NCBI RefSeq assembly: GCF_016429015.1
Contig: NZ_JAELTU010000080.1
Span: 1 to 32,267, forward strand
DNA length: 32,267 nucleotides
Origin: Rhizobium sp. ASV20
GTDB taxonomy: Bacteria; Pseudomonadota; Alphaproteobacteria; Rhizobiales; Rhizobiaceae
Reading direction: 5' to 3'
Below the pieces are notes generated by a model that saw nothing but the letters and a program-made list of their open reading frames with translations, searched no databases and was not told the origin of the DNA. Position 1 is the stretch's first letter. Each line of letters opens with the position of its first letter. This document shows, one piece after another, positions 1-7,076 of the stretch. The translations under genes were made by a program, and so were the position numbers.

Positions 1-38
1 CCCGGAAAGCGCACCACGCACAGGAAACGACGCCATGA
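1..38 (+). CDS. possible C-terminal end of the upstream gene (partial)
   Basis: One frame is open from the window edge to a TGA at 36-38 and encodes a tail ending in KAHHAQETTP. This TGA would overlap the ATG at 35 as ATGA, the same coupling seen at other junctions in the window. The operon downstream has no ATPase gene, so a MalK/UgpC-type ATPase ending here would fit, but eleven codons are too few to identify anything. The call rests on context only. Confidence 0.3.
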   Translation, partial: RKAHHAQETTP

Positions 39-907
39 CGGCCCACACGACCTTCGTTCACCTCACCGACCTGCACATCTCCGACCCGACGGTCACGGAT
101 GATCACCTTTATTCGGATACATCGAAGACGCTCGCCGCCATCCTGGCTGACGTCAAAAGAGTGGTGCCGACACCAAGCTTCATTGTTGCAAGCGGCGACC
201 TCACCAATCGTGGCGATGTCGGCTCCTATGAAGAGCTGAAGCGCATCATGGCACAGGCCGATCTCGGCATCCCGGTGCTTTACGCGCTCGGCAACCACGA
301 CAAGCGTGACGGCTTCTACACCGCGATGACCGGTCGCAACGATGAGCTGAAGGCGCCTTACGATCATGCGGCCGTCATCGATGGCATCCACATCATCGTT
401 CTCGATTCCAGTCATCCCTTCAAGATCGGCGGCAGTTTCGAAGCCTCGCAATTCACCTGGCTGGAAGGCGAGCTTGCCAATCACCCTGACCTGCCGAAGC
501 TTCTTGTCATGCATCACGCGCCGGCACTGGACCCGAACCCCGATCTTGAGTGGGAAGCACTGGCAATTGCCGACACCGAAAAACTGCGGACCATTCTCGA
601 AGGCCACAATGTCATCGGCATCCTTTCGGGTCACATCCATTTCGACCGCGTCAGCAACTGGTACGGCATTCCGGTGATCATCGGCGTCGGCCAGCACGCG
701 GCAACCGACGTGCTTTACCTGAATGAGGGGATCCGCATGCTGTCGGGCGCTTCGTTCGCAGTCGGCACTGTGCGCCCCTCCGGCCTGACGGTTTCCTTCG
801 TGCCGCAGCCCTCCGAACGGCGGGAACTGCATAGCTTCACCTTCGCCATGATGGGCGAACTCATCAAACGGTACGAAGAACAGGCGGCACTTGCCGCTGC
901 GGAATGA
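35..907 (+). CDS. calcineurin-like metallophosphoesterase (CpdA/GpdQ-type phosphodiesterase)
   Basis: A 290-residue protein with the whole binuclear metallophosphoesterase motif set: D12-x-H14 (TDLHISD), GD55 (SGDLTNRG), G86-NHD89, H160-H161 and GH200-x-H202. Length and spacing match class III cyclic-nucleotide and glycerophosphodiester phosphodiesterases (CpdA, GpdQ). There is no signal peptide, so it should act in the cytoplasm. It heads, or sits early in, an operon with a solute-binding protein, two permeases and a second phosphatase. That suggests it cleaves an imported phosphodiester rather than cAMP. The family call is firm; the substrate is inference. An AGGAAA motif at 22-27 lies a few bases before the ATG. 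Confidence 0.9.
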   Translation: MTAHTTFVHLTDLHISDPTVTDDHLYSDTSKTLAAILADVKRVVPTPSFIVASGDLTNRGDVGSYEELKRIMAQADLGIPVLYALGNHDKRDGFYTAMTGRNDELKAPYDHAAVIDGIHIIVLDSSHPFKIGGSFEASQFTWLEGELANHPDLPKLLVMHHAPALDPNPDLEWEALAIADTEKLRTILEGHNVIGILSGHIHFDRVSNWYGIPVIIGVGQHAATDVLYLNEGIRMLSGASFAVGTVRPSGLTVSFVPQPSERRELHSFTFAMMGELIKRYEEQAALAAAE

Positions 908-923
908 CCGGGAGATCCAGAAG

Positions 924-2231
924 ATGAAACGCAGAGCTTTTCTTGGTGCCGGCATGGCCTTCGCGATGCTTGCATCGGCGGCGTTCGCCGGCCAGATTCC
1001 GGCCAAGGTCGATACGCCCGTTACCATCAACTATTATAATTACAACCTAGCCTCGACAGGCAACGGCGCGGCCGCGACCAAGCGTCTGATCGCCGAATTC
1101 GAAGCTGCCAATCCGAACGTCAAGGTCAACGGCGTCGGCGTGCCCTCTTCCGACATCAGCACCCGCATCCAGGCCGATGTCGCCGCAGGGCACGGACCGG
1201 ATATCGCCCAGATGGTGTTTTCCGACCTCGATTTCTTCGTCAACAACCTTGGCGCAGTCGCGCTTGAGGACACGGTACCAGCCGAAGAACTGTCGTCGCA
1301 TTTCGAAGGCATGTCGGCGAAGGGGCTTAAACTCGGCGTCTACAACGGCAAGACCTATGGCCTTGCCTACACTTTCTCGACGCCGGTTCTGTTCTACAAT
1401 GCCGACCTGTTCCGAAAGGCGGGTCTTGATCCCGACCATCCGCCGCAAACCTGGGCGGAGGTGAAGGTCGCGGCAAAGGCGATTGTCGACAAGACCGGGC
1501 AGGATGGCCTTGCCACCGGCATTTTCGGACCATCGGCGGGCGATTGGCTGTTTCAGGGCGTTATCCGCTCCAACAACGGTGACGTTCTTTCGGCAGATCG
1601 CAAGAGGCTGATCTTCGCAGAGCCGGCCGCAGTCGAAGCGGTATCGATGCTGCACGACCTCTACACGTCAGGCGTCTACACCAATCTCGACATCAATGCC
1701 GCCATGGACGGCATGGCGGCCGGGACGGTCGGCATGTACCTCCAGACCTCCGCCATCCAGGCCTATCTGGTGAAGGGCGCCACCGGCAATTTCGACCTGC
1801 GCGCCACGACAATGCCGCGCTTCGGCGAAAAGCCGGTTCGACCGAACAATTCCGGCAGCGCATTGGTGATCATGAGTGCCGACCCGCTCAAGCAGCGGGC
1901 CGCCTGGGAGCTCATGAAATTCATGACGTCGAAGCATGCCTATACGGTTATCACGTCGGAAATCGGCTACCTGCCGCTGCGCACCGATATCGTCAACGAT
2001 CCGCAATATCTCGGCAACTGGGTCAAGGAACATCCCCTCGTCCAGCCCAATCTGAAGCAATTGGACGTGCTGGAGCCCTGGAAATCCTTTCCTGGCCCCA
2101 ACTATCGACAGATTGCCAAGGCGATGATGGACGGTGCCGAGCAGGCGGTGTTCGGAGGTGGAGACCCGGCTGAGGCAATGAAGGCGGCACAGGATACCGC
2201 CCAGGCTCTGATGCCCGCGAGCACCAACTGA
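924..2231 (+). CDS. ABC transporter solute-binding protein, family 1 (UgpB/MalE-like)
   Basis: The ATG at 924 is preferred over upstream in-frame codons. It has a GGAG at 910-913 and gives a clean signal peptide (MKRRAFLGAGMAFAMLASAAFA, cut near residue 22). The mature protein of about 414 residues has family-1 features: an ETEFE-like region (RLIAEFEAANPNVKV), GPDIAQMVFSD, and late KFMTSKHAYTVIT. It should bind its ligand in the periplasm and deliver it to the two permeases downstream. The flanking phosphodiesterase and phosphatase suggest a phosphorylated or glycerophosphodiester-like ligand, as for UgpB, but the sequence does not fix this. A strong hairpin without a T-tract follows the gene. 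Confidence 0.92.
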   Translation: MKRRAFLGAGMAFAMLASAAFAGQIPAKVDTPVTINYYNYNLASTGNGAAATKRLIAEFEAANPNVKVNGVGVPSSDISTRIQADVAAGHGPDIAQMVFSDLDFFVNNLGAVALEDTVPAEELSSHFEGMSAKGLKLGVYNGKTYGLAYTFSTPVLFYNADLFRKAGLDPDHPPQTWAEVKVAAKAIVDKTGQDGLATGIFGPSAGDWLFQGVIRSNNGDVLSADRKRLIFAEPAAVEAVSMLHDLYTSGVYTNLDINAAMDGMAAGTVGMYLQTSAIQAYLVKGATGNFDLRATTMPRFGEKPVRPNNSGSALVIMSADPLKQRAAWELMKFMTSKHAYTVITSEIGYLPLRTDIVNDPQYLGNWVKEHPLVQPNLKQLDVLEPWKSFPGPNYRQIAKAMMDGAEQAVFGGGDPAEAMKAAQDTAQALMPASTN

Positions 2232-2240
2232 GCTGATGAG

Positions 2241-2272
2241 GCCCTCCTCCCGCTTGATGGCAGGAGGAGGGC
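2241..2272 (+). other. intercistronic hairpin after the solute-binding-protein gene
   Basis: A perfect 10-bp stem (GCCCTCCTCC with GGAGGAGGGC) closes a 12-nt loop at 2251-2262. There is no T-run after it and the permease genes continue on the same strand, so it is probably not a full terminator. A plausible role is to protect the upstream message from 3' exonucleases and raise binding-protein yield over permeases, as known for malE-malF. That role is inferred. Confidence 0.6.
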
Positions 2273-2341
2273 TCGCGAAGTCGCCCGATATTCCGGAACC
2301 GGCACCGACGCGCCACAAGAGATGAGGCAGGCAAGCGCATC

Positions 2342-3283
2342 ATGACCACTCTAACCGCCTCCCCCACATCGTCGCTTGCATCCGTGGCGCCACAGCGCCA
2401 GATGCGCAAGCGCGCGCATCTCCCGTGGCTCTATCTGGCGCCGGCTATCGCCACTTTTCTATTGTGGATCTACTGGCCACTGATCGACGCCTTTCGGCTA
2501 AGCTTCTACGAGTGGAACATGCTGGCGACCTCGCCGATAACCTTCGTCGGCTGGACGAATTACATCAACATCTTCTCGCTTCCGAAATTCTGGCAGGCAC
2601 TGCGCAATACAGGGATCTATGTGATCGGCCTGTTGCCGCTCGCCGTCCTGTTGCCGTTGGCGATCGCCATCTTCACGGCCGACCTGCAGCCACGGGCTCG
2701 AAATATCTACCGCGCGATGATCTTCGTGCCGATGATCGTAGCCCCCGTCGTCGCGGCGGTATTATGGCGCTGGCTGCTTGATCCGGGCCACGGCATGGTC
2801 GCCATAACTCTGAAGTCTTTGGGTTTTTTCGCCCCGCGCTTCCTGCAGGATCCGAAAACTGCCATTTGGACCATCACGGTGCTGACCGGATGGAAGCTGA
2901 TCGGCTTTTCAACGCTGATCCTCTCGGCGGCCAATGCCAACATCAACCCGTCCCTGATCGAAGCCGCGCGCATGGATGGCGCCAGCCGCTGGGATATTAT
3001 CCGGGACATCCGGCTGCCGCTCCTCAGCTCGACCATCTTGTTCCTGGTGATGATGACGATCCTGCTCGGCGCACAATGGAGCTTTTCCTACATCAACGTG
3101 CTGACCGGCGGCGGCCCGCTCGGGGCAACGACGAACATCTATTATCTCCTTTGGGACTTCGGCTTTTCCAGCCTTTCGGTCGGCTGGAGTTCTGCGGCAG
3201 CCGTGGTCCTCTTCATCAGCTTCGGCGTGCTCGCCTATTTTCTGTTCCGATTGATCGACAGGTTTTCCTTCTATGACAACTGA
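2342..3283 (+). CDS. sugar-type ABC transporter permease (UgpA/MalF class)
   Basis: A 313-residue inner-membrane protein with about six hydrophobic segments after a cytoplasmic N-terminus. The first segment is near residues 30-50. The EAA loop (EAARMDGASRWDIIRDIRLP) starts near residue 206 and is the docking site for the ATPase. The end LFRLIDRFSFYDN is typical of UgpA/MsmF-like permeases. It overlaps the next permease by 11 nt, so the two are translationally coupled and probably form a heterodimer. A GATGAGG element lies upstream of the start. Confidence 0.93.
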   Translation: MTTLTASPTSSLASVAPQRQMRKRAHLPWLYLAPAIATFLLWIYWPLIDAFRLSFYEWNMLATSPITFVGWTNYINIFSLPKFWQALRNTGIYVIGLLPLAVLLPLAIAIFTADLQPRARNIYRAMIFVPMIVAPVVAAVLWRWLLDPGHGMVAITLKSLGFFAPRFLQDPKTAIWTITVLTGWKLIGFSTLILSAANANINPSLIEAARMDGASRWDIIRDIRLPLLSSTILFLVMMTILLGAQWSFSYINVLTGGGPLGATTNIYYLLWDFGFSSLSVGWSSAAAVVLFISFGVLAYFLFRLIDRFSFYDN

Positions 3284-4127
3284 TAGCCTCACGCGACCGC
3301 CGCGTCGCGGCAACGCCATCCTTGGGATCGAGAAGGCCGCCGGCCATGCGGTGATGGTAGTCCTGTCACTCTTCTGTCTGTTTCCGGTTTACTGGATGAT
3401 CATTACGTCGCTGCGGCCGGCGAACCGCGTCTTTGAGAAGAGTATTTGGCCGACTGCGGCTTCGCTCGACAATTATGTCTACGCACTCAATGCGATCCCG
3501 ATCGGACGGATGCTGATCAATACGCTGATCGTCTCGGCCATTGTCACCGTCATACAGCTGCTTACGGGATTGCTCGCAGCCTATGCCTTCGCGCGCTGGC
3601 GTTTCCCCGGCGACAGGATCGCCCATGCCCTCATTGCCTTGACATGGCTTGTACCGCTGCAAGTGGTGATGATTCCGAACTATCTCATGGTCGCCAACCT
3701 TGGCCTGCTCGATAGCGTCACGGCGCTGATCTTGCCGCACTTCGCATCGGCTCTTGCCATATTGCTTCTGCTCCAGACCATGCGCAGCTTTCCAAGAGAG
3801 GTGCTGGAGGCCGCTCGTATGGATGGTGCCGGCAGCTGGCGGACCCTTTGGGAGGTCATCACGCCCAATCTGCGCGGCACGATCGCCTCACTCGCCATCC
3901 TGATCTTCATTTCGACCTGGAATGAGTATTTCTGGCCGCTTCTCCTCACGCGCACGCCGGAAAACAGCGTGATCCAGATCGGCATCCAGATGTTCATGAC
4001 TTCGGAGGGCACGCTGTGGGGGCCGCTGATGGCCGCGGCGACCATGGCTAGTCTCCCGATCTTCATCCTCTACATTATTCTGCAGAGACAAGTCGTTTCC
4101 TCTTTCATGAAATCGGGAATACGGTGA
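3273..4127 (+). CDS. sugar-type ABC transporter permease (UgpE/MalG class)
   Basis: A 284-residue partner permease. It has an N-terminal membrane segment (VMVVLSLFCLFPVYWMIITS), a periplasmic loop, then five further segments. The EAA loop (EAARMDGAGSWRTLWEVITP) lies near residue 178. The end (QRQVVSSFMKSGIR) is a typical MalG/UgpE C-terminus. It overlaps the preceding permease by 11 nt and the phosphatase gene by one base (TGATG). Substrate class follows the operon and is not determined by this protein. Confidence 0.93.
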   Translation: MTTDSLTRPPRRGNAILGIEKAAGHAVMVVLSLFCLFPVYWMIITSLRPANRVFEKSIWPTAASLDNYVYALNAIPIGRMLINTLIVSAIVTVIQLLTGLLAAYAFARWRFPGDRIAHALIALTWLVPLQVVMIPNYLMVANLGLLDSVTALILPHFASALAILLLLQTMRSFPREVLEAARMDGAGSWRTLWEVITPNLRGTIASLAILIFISTWNEYFWPLLLTRTPENSVIQIGIQMFMTSEGTLWGPLMAAATMASLPIFILYIILQRQVVSSFMKSGIR

Positions 4128-4861
4128 TGGACACCAACACTACGCGTCACTTGCCCATTAAGGGCACCTATAATGTTCGCGATCTCGGCGGCTACTCCGC
4201 CGGCCTCACAACCACGCTCTGGCGCCGTGTCCTGCGCGCTGACGGGTTGCATCGTCTCGATGAACAGGGCATGGCGTCCCTCGTCAGCGAGGGCGTGCGC
4301 GTCGTGATCGACCTGCGCAACGCCAAGGAGCTTGAACACCAGCCCAATCCCTTCGGCCGGAGTGAGGTAGTGCGCTATCACAACATCTCGCTCTTCGATG
4401 CATTGGCCCCGACTTACGGGCCTGATACGGACACTTTGCTCGACCTCTATCTTCGCGCCTTGCGCGAGCGCCGCGAGGCGATAGGCGAAGTGCTGTCGCT
4501 GATCGCCGCGGCGGACGATGATGGCGTCGTGCTTTTTCATTGCACGGCCGGCAAGGATCGCACCGGCATCATCGCAGCCTTGCTGCTTGCAACAGCTGGC
4601 GTCGACACGGCGACCATTCTCGAAGATTATGCACTGACAGGCTCGATGATCGCGCCGATGATCGACGACATCCTCGCCAATGCGGTGGCGCAGGGCGGCG
4701 ATATCGAGAAATTCCGGCCACTGCTTGCCTGCGAGCCGAGGACGATGGCCGCGACAATCGCCTTCATCGAGACCGAATATCGTTCGGCCGCTGATTATCT
4801 TGCTGGGGCCGGCCTCCGGCCGGCGGCAATCGCCAGTCTCAGAAAGCGGCTACTCGGATAG
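4127..4861 (+). CDS. tyrosine-phosphatase-fold phosphatase (Y_phosphatase3-like)
   Basis: A 244-residue protein with the CX5R P-loop HC139-TAGKD-R145-TG and the N-terminal NVRDLGGY motif of bacterial Y_phosphatase3 enzymes, the class of phosphoinositide/phosphotyrosine phosphatases such as LipA. There is no signal peptide. The ATG at 4127 overlaps the permease stop (TGATG); a GTG at 4124 is an alternative. Being the last gene of an import operon that starts with a phosphodiesterase suggests it removes phosphate from a small imported molecule or its cleavage product rather than from protein tyrosine. That substrate idea is inference. Confidence 0.85.
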   Translation: MDTNTTRHLPIKGTYNVRDLGGYSAGLTTTLWRRVLRADGLHRLDEQGMASLVSEGVRVVIDLRNAKELEHQPNPFGRSEVVRYHNISLFDALAPTYGPDTDTLLDLYLRALRERREAIGEVLSLIAAADDDGVVLFHCTAGKDRTGIIAALLLATAGVDTATILEDYALTGSMIAPMIDDILANAVAQGGDIEKFRPLLACEPRTMAATIAFIETEYRSAADYLAGAGLRPAAIASLRKRLLG

Positions 4862-5033
4862 TTGTTCGTCGCAGAATGAGAGCAGGTTCCTACCGGCATA
4901 TCAGCAAGAAGCCTGGCGCAGGCCGACATCGGCGGTGCCGTCTTCGGGCGAAATTTTCCACCAAAAGGCCGACAGGGGGCAGGAGTTTTTGCGAGTGATT
5001 TGCATGTGCATTTGCAACTGAGAAACATCCAAC

Positions 5034-5059
5034 AAATTATTGTTATATAACAGTAATTT
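5034..5059. promoter_or_regulatory. AT-rich 26-bp palindrome, candidate metalloregulator operator
   Basis: A 26-bp dyad with a perfect 12-bp core (TGTTATATAACA, 5041-5052) and matching AAATTA/TAATTT outer arms; only one symmetric pair mismatches. It lies about 25 bp before a TTGACA element and about 60 bp before the Mn riboswitch. The TGTTATA/TATAACA half-sites recall Zur/Fur-superfamily boxes, but the spacing differs from the alphaproteobacterial Zur consensus I know. The regulator is therefore not assigned. The rest of 4862-5082 shows only a TTTGCA direct repeat near 4999-5016. Confidence 0.45.
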
Positions 5060-5082
5060 CACATTATATTTATTGGGTTTGG

Positions 5083-5111
5083 TTGACACGCAAAGATCAA
5101 TGCACTACCTG
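5083..5111 (+). promoter_or_regulatory. putative promoter of the mntP leader
   Basis: TTGACA at 5083-5088 is followed after 17 nt by the weak -10 candidate TACCTG (5106-5111). Transcription would start just ahead of the riboswitch. The -35 is good, the -10 is poor, and no other promoter is obvious. Confidence 0.35.
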
Positions 5112-5230
5112 CTGCGGCTATCGGGGAGTAGCCACCGCTGACCCGGCGGGAACGTGTCAACATGCTCGTGCGCTGCGCACGTGGCGCGTTCAGTCGAAAG
5201 ATCGACTCGGCAAGACCGTGGTGAACCCCG
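5112..5230 (+). ncRNA. yybP-ykoY manganese riboswitch
   Basis: The leader carries the conserved blocks of this class in order: GGGGAGTAG (5123-5131), a GTCAACATGCTCG block (5156-5168), stem-loops at 5167-5181 (CGTGCG/CGCACG) and 5192-5207 (AGTCGA/TCGACT), and CGGCAAGACCG (5208-5218). It lies directly upstream of an MntP-type Mn exporter, the classic partner. The class binds Mn2+ between the two conserved loops. The exact P1 ends are not certain. Downstream to 5286, a GC-rich segment (CCGCCTG with CAGGGCGG near 5228-5249) may be the expression platform. Confidence 0.85.
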
Positions 5231-5286
5231 CCTGCCTCGGACAGGGCGGAGGATACCCGGTTTCCCATGTCCGCAAGGTTGCTCAA

Positions 5287-5856
5287 ATGTCGTTTTTTGC
5301 AGTCGTCGTGCTGGCCTTCAGCATGTCCATGGATGCATTCGCGGTATCCGTCGGCCGGGGTGCCGCACTGGGCCGACCTCGCCTGATCGAAACCATCAGA
5401 ACGGGCGTCGTGTTCGGTATCGTGGAGGCAATCACGCCCATCATCGGCTGGGCAGCAGGTATTGCCGCCGCCCGATATATTAGTGCCGTCGACCATTGGA
5501 TTGCGTTCGGTCTGCTGGGCGCGGTCGGGGTAAACATGCTTTATGCAGCTATCCGCGGCCCGGAAGAAGGAAGAGGCGACAGCAATCCCGCCATGTCGTC
5601 ATTTGCCGTGCTCATGGCAACGGCTATCGGTACAAGTCTCGATGCAATGGCCGTCGGCGTCTCGCTCGCCTTCCTTCAGGTCAATATCGTCATTATCGCG
5701 TTTGCAATCGGTGCCGCGACCTTCCTCATGTCGTCGGGCGGCATGCTGCTCGGCCGGCTTATCGGCGCGCGTTTCGGCAGAATTGCCGAAGCCGTCGCGG
5801 GCCTGGCGCTTATCGGACTTGGTAGCTCCATTCTCCATGAACATCTGCTTGGTTGA
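5287..5856 (+). CDS. mntP: manganese efflux pump MntP
   Basis: A 189-residue, six-segment membrane protein that matches MntP in length and layout. Two inverted halves each carry a conserved acidic motif: MD16-AFAVS and LD119-AMAVG. It exports Mn2+ across the inner membrane. The open frame reaches back through the riboswitch, but the ATG at 5287 gives the canonical N-terminus (MSFFAVVVLAFSMSMDAF) and has AAGG at 5275-5278. Mn2+ binding to the leader is expected to raise its expression. The CDF exporter 144 nt downstream may share the transcript. Confidence 0.94.
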   Translation: MSFFAVVVLAFSMSMDAFAVSVGRGAALGRPRLIETIRTGVVFGIVEAITPIIGWAAGIAAARYISAVDHWIAFGLLGAVGVNMLYAAIRGPEEGRGDSNPAMSSFAVLMATAIGTSLDAMAVGVSLAFLQVNIVIIAFAIGAATFLMSSGGMLLGRLIGARFGRIAEAVAGLALIGLGSSILHEHLLG

Positions 5857-6000
5857 CAAGCAAGAGAGATTTCCGGGCATGGTGGGCTTCAGCCATCATC
5901 GAGGCGATTGTCTCGGCAGCCATGTCACTTCATTATTTCAAACGGCAGGTTTGGCGCCACCAAGATGGGCTTGCCTCCCGCTCACAGGACCAGGGCCGAC

Positions 6001-6888
6001 ATGGAACGATCTTTAAAAATCGCACTTGGAAGTTTCTTTATCAGCCTCGCGGTCCTGGCGATCAAATATGGTGCCTATTGGATCACCGGAAGCGTCGCGC
6101 TTTTGTCGGACGCCCTGGAAAGCATCATCAACGTGGTGTCAGCTTTGGCGGTCATCCTGTCGGTCAAGATCGCATCCCAACCGCCCGATGAGGAACACCC
6201 TTACGGTCACCACAAGGCCGAGTATCTTTCGGCTGTTCTGGTGGGCTCGCTGATTGTCGTTGCTGCTCTCGCAATCATGCACGAGGCCTATATGGGCTTC
6301 CTCCATCCCAAACCGATCGACGCGGCTTGGACCGGCCTCGGCGTGAGCTCGATCGCCACGATCATCAATGTCGCATGGGCAAGCCTTCTCATCCGGCAGG
6401 GGCGTGCCCAGCGTTCGGCGTCGCTCGTGGCGGACGGCAAGCATCTGATGGCCGATGTCGTCACCTCCGTTGGCGTCGTCATCGGCGTGGTTCTGGTTAT
6501 TCTGACCGGCATTACCCAGCTCGATGCCGCGATTGCTGCCCTCGTCGCGGTTCATGTCCTTTGGAGCGGCTGGGGTGTCCTCAAAGAGAGCGCAAGCGGA
6601 TTGCTTGATGAGGCCGCACCTCCCGACGAACTGGCACGGATCAAGGAAATCATCTCGCTCAATGCCGACGACGCCATCGAGGCACATGCATTGAGAACGC
6701 GTCACGCCGGGAAAGCGACCTTCATCGACTTCCATCTCGTCGTGTCAGCCGAGATGAGTGTCGGCCAATCCCATGACATCTGCGACAAGATCGAGGATGC
6801 GCTGCGAAAGGCCATATCGGGAGCGATCGTCACGATCCATGTCGAACCCGAACACAAGGCCAAGCACAAGGGAATCATCGTCGTCTAG
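6001..6888 (+). CDS. cation diffusion facilitator (CDF) metal exporter
   Basis: A 295-residue CDF protein with six membrane segments and a C-terminal cytoplasmic domain. The TM2 metal motif is D37-ALE-S41, the TM2-TM3 loop holds the HPYGHHKAE signature, and the TM5 motif is H148-LMA-D152. The ATG at 6001 starts directly before TM1; the longer upstream frame would add an unlikely N-terminus. Because it follows riboswitch-controlled mntP, Mn2+ or Fe2+ export is a reasonable guess. However, HxxxD in TM5 is also common in Zn/Fe exporters, so the ion is not settled. The 144-nt gap before it shows no clear terminator. Confidence 0.9.
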   Translation: MERSLKIALGSFFISLAVLAIKYGAYWITGSVALLSDALESIINVVSALAVILSVKIASQPPDEEHPYGHHKAEYLSAVLVGSLIVVAALAIMHEAYMGFLHPKPIDAAWTGLGVSSIATIINVAWASLLIRQGRAQRSASLVADGKHLMADVVTSVGVVIGVVLVILTGITQLDAAIAALVAVHVLWSGWGVLKESASGLLDEAAPPDELARIKEIISLNADDAIEAHALRTRHAGKATFIDFHLVVSAEMSVGQSHDICDKIEDALRKAISGAIVTIHVEPEHKAKHKGIIVV

Positions 6889-6906
6889 GGCTTTTTCGCC
6901 GCCGCT

Positions 6907-6970
6907 CCCGGAAACCGGGTCGACCCTCGCGGGCACGAGCGCCCGCAAGGGTTGCCGCGCGTGGCGGCAA
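6907..6970 (+). other. three tandem small hairpins after the CDF gene
   Basis: Three dyads occur in series: CCCGG/CCGGG (6907-6919), an 11-bp arm pair with one mismatch (6924-6934 with 6941-6951), and TTGCCGC/GCGGCAA (6952-6970). None is followed by a T-run. They may end or protect the metal-export transcript. The rest of 6889-7076 shows only the glycosyltransferase leader. Confidence 0.4.
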
Positions 6971-7076
6971 AAGACCGCATGGCAACATCCAGAAATATGC
7001 CGGAAGCCGTTGCGCGCGCGTTATATCTGTGACATTGCGCCAACATGACGCCATTGGCAAAAGCACGGAGATCGGG

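Noticed and set aside
1047..1655. Long minus-strand frame opposite the first binding-protein gene
   Set aside because: It is a codon-phase shadow in GC-rich DNA; the plus-strand product is a clear solute-binding protein.
4999..5016. TTTGCA direct repeat as a Mur/MntR box
   Set aside because: The repeat is direct rather than the inverted form expected, and the rhizobial Mur consensus could not be recalled well enough to claim a site.
5047..5064. PhoB-box-like match on the minus strand (CTGTTAT and ATGTGAA at 11-bp spacing)
   Set aside because: It lies inside and beside the AT-rich palindrome, points toward no minus-strand gene, and the first half-site is weak. The palindrome explains most of the match.
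5083..5286. N-terminal extension of MntP through the riboswitch
   Set aside because: The open frame crosses the conserved riboswitch blocks and would add about 68 residues with no membrane-protein character. MntP starts at 5287.
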